A DNA stretch of 64,000 nt. Origin: Vibrio sp. UBA2441 (lineage in GTDB: Bacteria; Pseudomonadota; Gammaproteobacteria; Enterobacterales; Vibrionaceae). The stretch spans positions 1-64,000 of the forward strand of contig DDQN01000044.1 of the NCBI GenBank assembly GCA_002342685.1, written 5' to 3'. The notes under the pieces were generated by a model that saw nothing but the letters and a program-made list of their open reading frames with translations, made no database searches and had not been told where the DNA came from. Shown one piece after another: positions 59,049 to 64,000 of the stretch. Numbering within the stretch: the first letter of the stretch is position 1; each line of letters opens with the position of its first letter. The position numbers and the translations under genes are program-made.

Positions 59049-60746
59049 TTAATTATCTTGTTCAGCGGCGCCTCGTTTTGCGTCTGCGTCTTCTCTCAAT
59101 TCGCGACGTAAAATCTTACCAACGTTGGTTTTAGGCAGGTCATCTCTAAACTCAACTATTTTAGGCACCTTGTAACCTGTCATATATTTTCGACAATGCT
59201 GTATCAGTTCATGACTTGTCAGGCTAGGGTCTCTCTTAACCACACAAATCTTAACCACCTCTCCTGAGATTTCATGAGGTTCTCCTATAGCTGCAACTTC
59301 CAATACCTTCCCATGCTGTGCAACCACATCTTCAATTTCATTTGGATAAACATTAAAACCGGAAACCAAAATCATATCTTTCTTTCGATCCACTATATGC
59401 AGGAAGCCTTCATCATCAAACTTAACAATGTCCCCGGTAGACAACCAGCCATCTTCATTAATTGTATCTCGAGTAGCTTCTGCACGCTGCCAGTACCCTT
59501 GCATAACCTGAGGGCCTCTAACTTGTAGTTCGCCCACCTGATCATTCGCCAGCACATTACCTTCATCATCAACAATACGAACCTCAGTAGACGACACGGG
59601 TAAACCTATAGATCCATTGTAATCTTCAAGGTTATACGGGTTTACGGATACAAGAGGAGCACATTCGGTTAAGCCATACCCTTCAGCCAGCGGTACACGA
59701 GTGATCTTTTTCCATCTTTCGGCAACGGCCTTTTGTACCGCCATTCCACCGCCAATGGTGAGTTTAAGGTTACTAAAATTGAGCTCACGAAAATCTTCGT
59801 TACTGGTTAACGCATTGAATAACGTATTTACCCCAATAATGGTAGTAAACTCATATTTTTGCAGTTCTTTTACAAATCCAGGTATGTCCCTTGGGTTAGT
59901 GATAAGTAAATTCCTTCCCCCCACTTCTAAGAACAGCATGCAATTCACGGTAAGCGCAAAAATATGATAAAGCGGCAATGCCGTCACTACGGTTTCGCGA
60001 CCATCGACCAGCACTGGTCGATAGACCGCTTTAGACTGAAGTACATTTGCCACCATATTTCTATGCGTCAAAACAGCACCTTTGGCAACACCCGTTGTAC
60101 CACCCGTGTACTGTAAAAATGCAATATCTTCACCCGACATAAATGGTTTTACATATTGTAATCTACGACCTTTATGCAGTGCTTTTCTAAACGAAATAGC
60201 TCCAGGAAGATTGTATTTAGGAACCATTCCCTTAACGTACTTCACCACAAAATCGACAATCGTTCCTTTTGCTCGTGGTAACATTTGTCCAAGGCTGGTC
60301 AGCACTACATTTTTTATTGGCGTATTGTCAACGATCTGCTCTAAAGTGTTTGCAAAATTGGACACGATGACAATGGTTGTTGCATCCGCATCATTAAGTT
60401 GGTGTTCTAACTCACGAGGGGTATACAGCGGGTTAACATTCACCGCAATCATACCAGCACGTAATATGCCAAATAACGCTACCGGATACTGAAGCAGGTT
60501 TGGCATCATCAGCGCCACACGATCACCTTTTTTCAGTTTGAGATCATTTTGCAAATAGGCTGCAAATGCTCGGCTTCGCTCTTCCAGTTTTCGGAAGGTC
60601 ATGATTGAACCCATATTTATAAATGCTGGCTGATCAGCAAAGTTCCGGACTGCATTTTCAAACATCTCAACCAGCGATGCATACTCATCTGGGTTAATAG
60701 TTTCAGGTACATCATTTGGATAACGTGAAAGCCAAGGTTTCTCCAC
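59049..60746 (-). CDS. fadD: Long-chain-fatty-acid--CoA ligase
   Basis: This enzyme activates long-chain fatty acids to acyl-CoA at the inner membrane, coupled with uptake. The 565-residue protein has the AMP-binding motif 'YTGGTTGVAKGAVLTHRN', 'GYGLTECAP', 'GWLSTGDIVKFDDEGFLHIVDRKKDM' (given in part) and the C-terminal catalytic Lys in 'NVGKILRREL'. Length and N-terminus ('KPWLSRYPNDVPETI') are as in E. coli FadD (561). It starts with GTG, preceded by GAGGAG. I saw no clear FadR operator in the 120 bases upstream. Vibrio often carries more than one FadD, and this one is adjacent to slp and tsaB. Confidence 0.93.
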   Translation of the reverse strand: MEKPWLSRYPNDVPETINPDEYASLVEMFENAVRNFADQPAFINMGSIMTFRKLEERSRAFAAYLQNDLKLKKGDRVALMMPNLLQYPVALFGILRAGMIAVNVNPLYTPRELEHQLNDADATTIVIVSNFANTLEQIVDNTPIKNVVLTSLGQMLPRAKGTIVDFVVKYVKGMVPKYNLPGAISFRKALHKGRRLQYVKPFMSGEDIAFLQYTGGTTGVAKGAVLTHRNMVANVLQSKAVYRPVLVDGRETVVTALPLYHIFALTVNCMLFLEVGGRNLLITNPRDIPGFVKELQKYEFTTIIGVNTLFNALTSNEDFRELNFSNLKLTIGGGMAVQKAVAERWKKITRVPLAEGYGLTECAPLVSVNPYNLEDYNGSIGLPVSSTEVRIVDDEGNVLANDQVGELQVRGPQVMQGYWQRAEATRDTINEDGWLSTGDIVKFDDEGFLHIVDRKKDMILVSGFNVYPNEIEDVVAQHGKVLEVAAIGEPHEISGEVVKICVVKRDPSLTSHELIQHCRKYMTGYKVPKIVEFRDDLPKTNVGKILRRELREDADAKRGAAEQDN

Positions 60747-60865
60747 GATTACGCTCCTCGTTGTAGGTGATTTTGCAATTTTATAATTGCTATTAAGATT
60801 TATTGTAATTTGTGCTTATTACAGCACAGCTTGAAAGCAGGGACACGAAACTATCAAACAGTTGT

Positions 60866-61744
60866 TTAAATTTTGTTAACTAAAACCGAAATTATCTCTG
60901 ATGTTAACTTAGGCTGTTGAATATGGCAGTGATGCCCACCAGGTACATAAGTGATATCTAGATAAGGACTGTCCTCTTTTTTACCAGGCTTAATTAATTG
61001 CTCTGCCTTTAAGCGCAAATAATCAAACCCTTGCTCACCCAAGATGATTTGTTGTGGGCAACGTATTGCTTTCATTATTGACAGAGCATGTTCTTCAGAC
61101 ATTCTATACAGAGAATCTGACTGTAATTTGGGGTCATGGCGCCAGTGCCAATGCTCGCCATCAAAAACAGTGCCTCTCTCCACCAGCGGAAAAATCTTAG
61201 TTTCTTCCACTCCATTGATTGTTGACCTCAGGCGAACCATATCTTCCCGACGATTAAATCCTCGTCGGCGTTTCTCCCTAATTTTAGCCCGGCTTAACAC
61301 CCCTTTTCGCAGTCGTTCTACCGCTTTCGATTCCGGTTCGGCTAAAGGGCCAACCCCTTCTATTTGCACAAGTCCGTCCACTTTGTCAGCGAACGCGGCA
61401 CTATAGCAGGAGGCAATCAATGCACCAAGAGAATGACCAACGATTATCAACTTATTCGGGGATAATATCTGTAAAAACTGATGAACGTCGTCAATATAAT
61501 CATGAAATGGATAGAAACTGTCCAACTCTCTACACGATGACAACCCATGTCCGGGTAAGTCAATTGCGACCAAATGTACATCTGGCATACGTTGATGGCA
61601 CGCTGATAAAAGAGAGGTGAAACTAGCGGCATTATCCAACCAACCATGAATAAAAACGACCGTCAAAGCGGCCGTTTTCGAATCACCTACTTCTATTGAG
61701 GCTAACTCGCTATGCGCGAGCTGAGTCTTATTTTCAAAAATCAC
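60866..61744 (-). CDS. Alpha/beta hydrolase
   Basis: This is a cytoplasmic hydrolase of 292 residues with the alpha/beta fold. It has an oxyanion region 'VFIHGWLDNAASF', the nucleophile elbow 'IVGHSLGALIAS' (Ser near residue 102) and a C-terminal His in 'YVPGGHHCHIQ'. The substrate is unknown. Related genes are often annotated as esterases or lipases near fadD in Vibrio. It starts with GTG inside the slp stop (TAGTG overlap), so the two are translationally coupled. Confidence 0.85.
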   Translation of the reverse strand: MIFENKTQLAHSELASIEVGDSKTAALTVVFIHGWLDNAASFTSLLSACHQRMPDVHLVAIDLPGHGLSSCRELDSFYPFHDYIDDVHQFLQILSPNKLIIVGHSLGALIASCYSAAFADKVDGLVQIEGVGPLAEPESKAVERLRKGVLSRAKIREKRRRGFNRREDMVRLRSTINGVEETKIFPLVERGTVFDGEHWHWRHDPKLQSDSLYRMSEEHALSIMKAIRCPQQIILGEQGFDYLRLKAEQLIKPGKKEDSPYLDITYVPGGHHCHIQQPKLTSEIISVLVNKI

Positions 61745-62289
61745 TATTTAACTTCCTGAATTACTTTACCTTTACTTGGAAAAGAGCGACTACCACGACA
61801 ATGAAATCCCCAACAGGGAGATAAATGACTGTCAAACTCATCAACAATGACCGTTTCAGTTATGCGCCAAAGGTAAAAACTCTGAGCCTTTAGTACTGGA
61901 AAGATCACTTTGTACTCCCCTACTTTTCCTTTCTCTGTACCATCGCTGGTTCCCAAAAAAGTCACTAACCTTCCTTGAGCAAAAGACATTGACTCAACAT
62001 ATCCATCAATATAAACCACGTAACGTCCCTGCGGCTCGGAATTCAAATCAGGTTTGCCAGATTGACTTATCGGCATATTGACGATTTCTACCCGAGTTCT
62101 GTTTTCTAAGTTGGTTACTTTGGCAATGATGCCGCCTAGACGCACATCATTTGCAACCTTAAGATCGGAAGCAACCCATTGGTCGAAATCAGTGACTATA
62201 TTTTCATTATTGGAAATAAGATTATTAGGAAGTGATGAGCAAGCAGAAAGTAGAGTGACAATAAATGAAATAATTAAAACTCGAAACAT
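61744..62289 (-). CDS. slp: Slp family outer membrane lipoprotein
   Basis: This 181-residue lipoprotein has a type II signal peptide with lipobox 'LLSACSS', so Cys near residue 17 is the lipidated residue. The mature part matches the Slp/YeaY family: 'VRLGGIIAKVTNLENRTRVEIV', 'PQGRYVVYIDGYVESMSFAQGRLVTFLGT' (given in part) and 'KVIFPVLKAQSFYLW'. E. coli Slp is a starvation-inducible outer membrane lipoprotein of unclear function. It is co-transcribed with the alpha/beta hydrolase gene. Confidence 0.9.
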   Translation of the reverse strand: MFRVLIISFIVTLLSACSSLPNNLISNNENIVTDFDQWVASDLKVANDVRLGGIIAKVTNLENRTRVEIVNMPISQSGKPDLNSEPQGRYVVYIDGYVESMSFAQGRLVTFLGTSDGTEKGKVGEYKVIFPVLKAQSFYLWRITETVIVDEFDSHLSPCWGFHCRGSRSFPSKGKVIQEVK

Positions 62290-62348
62290 AGATATCCACT
62301 CCTAAGCTGAATTGCCAATATCAGGCATCATTTCTACCAGTATTGGTA

Positions 62349-62645
62349 CTAGATATAGATATCGACTCCAATGAGTTTAGCAAGTTCCTCTTTGCGGGAC
62401 TGATTGAGAATATCCATGTACTCTGCCATAGCCTTTCGGGACTGCCCTGAGGGGAGATCGTACTGCAATTGGGATTTTTGAATATCCGCTTCGCTAACCT
62501 GACGGATAGATTGAGAAACGGCCTCTGCCACCTTAGTTGCTTGAGCAACTTGGCTTTTACCTTGTTCCTTTTGCGAAAGACTTTTTGTTCTGGTCTTTTT
62601 TGTATTTGGAACAACAGATGGAGATAAACCGTTTATTGTAACCAT
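62349..62645 (-). CDS. Conserved-type small hypothetical protein
   Basis: This 98-residue soluble protein has no signal peptide or membrane segment. It has a basic, Ser/Lys/Gln-rich N-terminal half (about residues 15-60, probably disordered) and a C-terminal helix ('SRKAMAEYMDILNQSRKEELAKLIGVDIYI'). AGGGTT precedes the ATG and the position between tsaB and slp fits a real gene. I recall small proteins at this place in other Vibrio genomes. There is a faint look of FlgM-like anti-sigma factors in its composition, but no motif supports that. Function unknown. Confidence 0.7.
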   Translation of the reverse strand: MVTINGLSPSVVPNTKKTRTKSLSQKEQGKSQVAQATKVAEAVSQSIRQVSEADIQKSQLQYDLPSGQSRKAMAEYMDILNQSRKEELAKLIGVDIYI

Positions 62646-62691
62646 GATAACCCTAAGTTATATCAATTGGGGCCTAACCCCAATTAAGTCA

Positions 62692-63393
62692 TTATTCACG
62701 ACCAGGCAGTTTTTTCCATGCCACTTTATCTCGAAGATAAACAGGGCTGGCATGCTCTGCAGTAACCGTATTTTCCGCTTGCCACTCAAACTGAGCTAAG
62801 AAAGCGATATCTACTGCTTCCGGGTATAACACATCGCTGGATTCTCGTATCAAGCTTAACGTATCAAGCTCGTCTTGATAGGCTGCCCACCCGGTTCCTG
62901 CCTGCCACCAAGTCTCTTCATCAGTTTGTACTTGACTTACCAACGCCTGTGGCGGTGTGACACACTCTTCATCAACAGTAACCCAATCGCCATTTTCTTG
63001 ACGATGATAGCGTCCCCAATACACCTCACTCATTCGAGCGTCAATAGCACAAGCCGCATGGCCTTGACCATGAATTCGATAACATGCCTGAGCCATTGCT
63101 TTTAGTGTCGAAATACCAATCATTGGCAAATCTGCACCGAATGCTAAACCTTGTGCAATACCAATGCCAATTCGGACACCAGTGAAGCTTCCCGGCCCTC
63201 TGCCAAAGGCCAAGACATCGATATCATCCAATGTCAAACTGGCGTCATTTAATACTTCATCAACCATAGGTAGAATTTTACTGGTATGCCCTCGGGGAGC
63301 AACTTCACTACGAGAGTAGGCTTTATCACCAATAAGTAGCGCAACCGAACAGTTTTCGGTTGATGTGTCTAAGGCAAGAATTTTCGTGCTCAT
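62692..63393 (-). CDS. tsaB: tRNA threonylcarbamoyladenosine biosynthesis protein TsaB
   Basis: This is a partner of TsaD and TsaE in making t6A37 in tRNAs that read ANN codons. The 233-residue protein has the N-terminal ASKHA motif 'ILALDTSTENCSVAL', 'GRGPGSFTGVRIGIGIAQGLA', which binds TsaD, and 'CAIDARMSEVYWG'. Length matches E. coli TsaB (231). It follows the helicase gene by 12 bases on the same strand, so the two are probably co-transcribed, and it precedes the small hypothetical gene. Confidence 0.95.
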   Translation of the reverse strand: MSTKILALDTSTENCSVALLIGDKAYSRSEVAPRGHTSKILPMVDEVLNDASLTLDDIDVLAFGRGPGSFTGVRIGIGIAQGLAFGADLPMIGISTLKAMAQACYRIHGQGHAACAIDARMSEVYWGRYHRQENGDWVTVDEECVTPPQALVSQVQTDEETWWQAGTGWAAYQDELDTLSLIRESSDVLYPEAVDIAFLAQFEWQAENTVTAEHASPVYLRDKVAWKKLPGRE

Positions 63394-63405
63394 TAATGTC
63401 TCGAA

Positions 63406-63999
63406 TTATTCATTAGTTAAAGTTGGTTCTTGTTCGAAATAAACCTGTTCAAGAAAAGCGGAAACTTGTTTTAGATCCCGGGTTCTCGGTATGGGCGGTA
63501 AACTTTGCAAAAAGGTGCCACCATACTCACGAGTCACCAAACGATTATCACAAATGATTAACGCGCCTTTATCTTTTTGATCTCGAATCAGTCGACCTAC
63601 ACCCTGTTTCAATGTAATCACTGCGTCAGGAAGTTGAACTTGAGAAAAGGGTTCACCCCCACTCAAACGACAATCTTCAATTCGGGCTTTCAACAGGGGA
63701 TCGTCAGGAGCCGTAAACGGCAGTTTGTCGATGATAACACAGCTTAATGTATCTCCTCTAACATCTATGCCTTCCCAAAAGGCTCCTGTAGCAACCAGCA
63801 GCGCATTTCCCAGCTCCATAAACTCAGCAAGTAGTTTTTGTTTACTGGTTTCTCCCTGCATCAATACTGGGATAGACATGCACTCTCGAAAACCATCCGC
63901 CAATTCTCGCATCATGCTATGCGAAGTACACAAGAAAAAACAACGGCCATTATTTTTATCGATTACCGGGGCAAGCATCGCCACCAACTTAGACGCTAG
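63406..63999 (-). CDS. yoaA: YoaA/DinG-type ATP-dependent DNA helicase, C-terminal part (5' end outside window)
   Basis: This is the C-terminal third of an XPD/DinG-family helicase. The frame stays open to the window edge, so the start lies beyond it. Visible motifs are 'FFLCTSHSMMRELADGF', 'LLVATGAFWEGIDVRGDTLSCVIIDKLPF' (motif V region, in part) and 'LKQGVGRLIRDQKDKGALIICDNRL' (motif VI arginines, in part). The location directly upstream of tsaB is that of yoaA in many gammaproteobacteria. In E. coli YoaA works with the DNA polymerase subunit HolC in damage tolerance. The iron-sulfur region cannot be checked here. Confidence 0.87.
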   Translation of the reverse strand, partial: LASKLVAMLAPVIDKNNGRCFFLCTSHSMMRELADGFRECMSIPVLMQGETSKQKLLAEFMELGNALLVATGAFWEGIDVRGDTLSCVIIDKLPFTAPDDPLLKARIEDCRLSGGEPFSQVQLPDAVITLKQGVGRLIRDQKDKGALIICDNRLVTREYGGTFLQSLPPIPRTRDLKQVSAFLEQVYFEQEPTLTNE

Positions 64000-64000
64000 A

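Noticed and set aside
60747..60865. FadR operator before fadD
   Set aside because: No convincing match to the FadR palindrome was found in the upstream region.
1..64000. CRISPR arrays, insertion sequences, prophage or defence genes
   Set aside because: No regularly spaced repeats, transposase, integrase, phage structural or recognisable defence genes were found.

Overview
The window is chromosomal DNA of a marine gammaproteobacterium, almost certainly a member of the Vibrionaceae (Vibrio or a close relative). The best evidence is the gene order comEA-ppiD-hupB-lon-clpX-clpP-tig followed by dctBD and dctPQM, and the tRNA-Arg(UCU)/folD and fadD-slp-tsaB neighbourhoods. These follow the order I remember for the main Vibrio chromosome. 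Base composition is AT-rich throughout. There is no insertion sequence, integrase, phage gene or CRISPR array.

Layout. (1) 1-6 kb: D-xylose use, with the xylR 3' end, the xylFGH ABC transporter and divergent xylA. (2) 6-10 kb: dgt, a PAS-GGDEF diguanylate cyclase, and tapT divergent from a rhombosortase-like gene. (3) 9.7-18.7 kb: DNA uptake, protein folding and proteolysis genes, with a sigma-32-type promoter before lon. (4) 19-25.7 kb: the DctB/DctD two-component system and its TRAP dicarboxylate transporter, with a sigma-54 element before dctP. (5) 25.7-27.4 kb: a LysR regulator divergent from a pirin gene. (6) 27.5-48.3 kb: a large accessory catabolic cluster, described below. (7) 48.3-64 kb: dgkA-eptA, an AraC/GyrI-like regulator, a periplasmic MsrAB, a chemoreceptor, tRNA-Arg, folD, a lytic transglycosylase, ycgL-rnd, fadD, slp, tsaB and the 3' part of a yoaA/dinG-type helicase gene.

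The 27.5-48.3 kb cluster is the most interesting part. It holds a DhaR-type activator, a glyoxylate salvage operon (gcl-hyi-glxR-glxK), a BCCT-carrier operon with three flavoproteins and a TM1367-type cyclophilin-like protein, a decayed chemoreceptor gene, dhaKLM and gldA. The palindrome GTTTC-N5-GAAAC occurs in exact form before gcl, before the BCCT gene and before dhaK. Each exact copy has a weaker partner 31-32 bp away. At the gcl and dhaK promoters the distance from the proximal palindrome to a TTGCGA -35 box and the -35/-10 spacing are identical. A one-mismatch copy lies before dhaR itself. This suggests that one activator, most likely DhaR, controls the whole cluster.

My reading is that the cluster breaks down an unidentified, probably zwitterionic compound. 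The BCCT carrier would import it and the flavoproteins would oxidise it. The C2 product (glyoxylate) would go to 2-phosphoglycerate and the C3 product (glycerol or dihydroxyacetone) to DHAP. The substrate and the flavoprotein reactions are inferred, not known.
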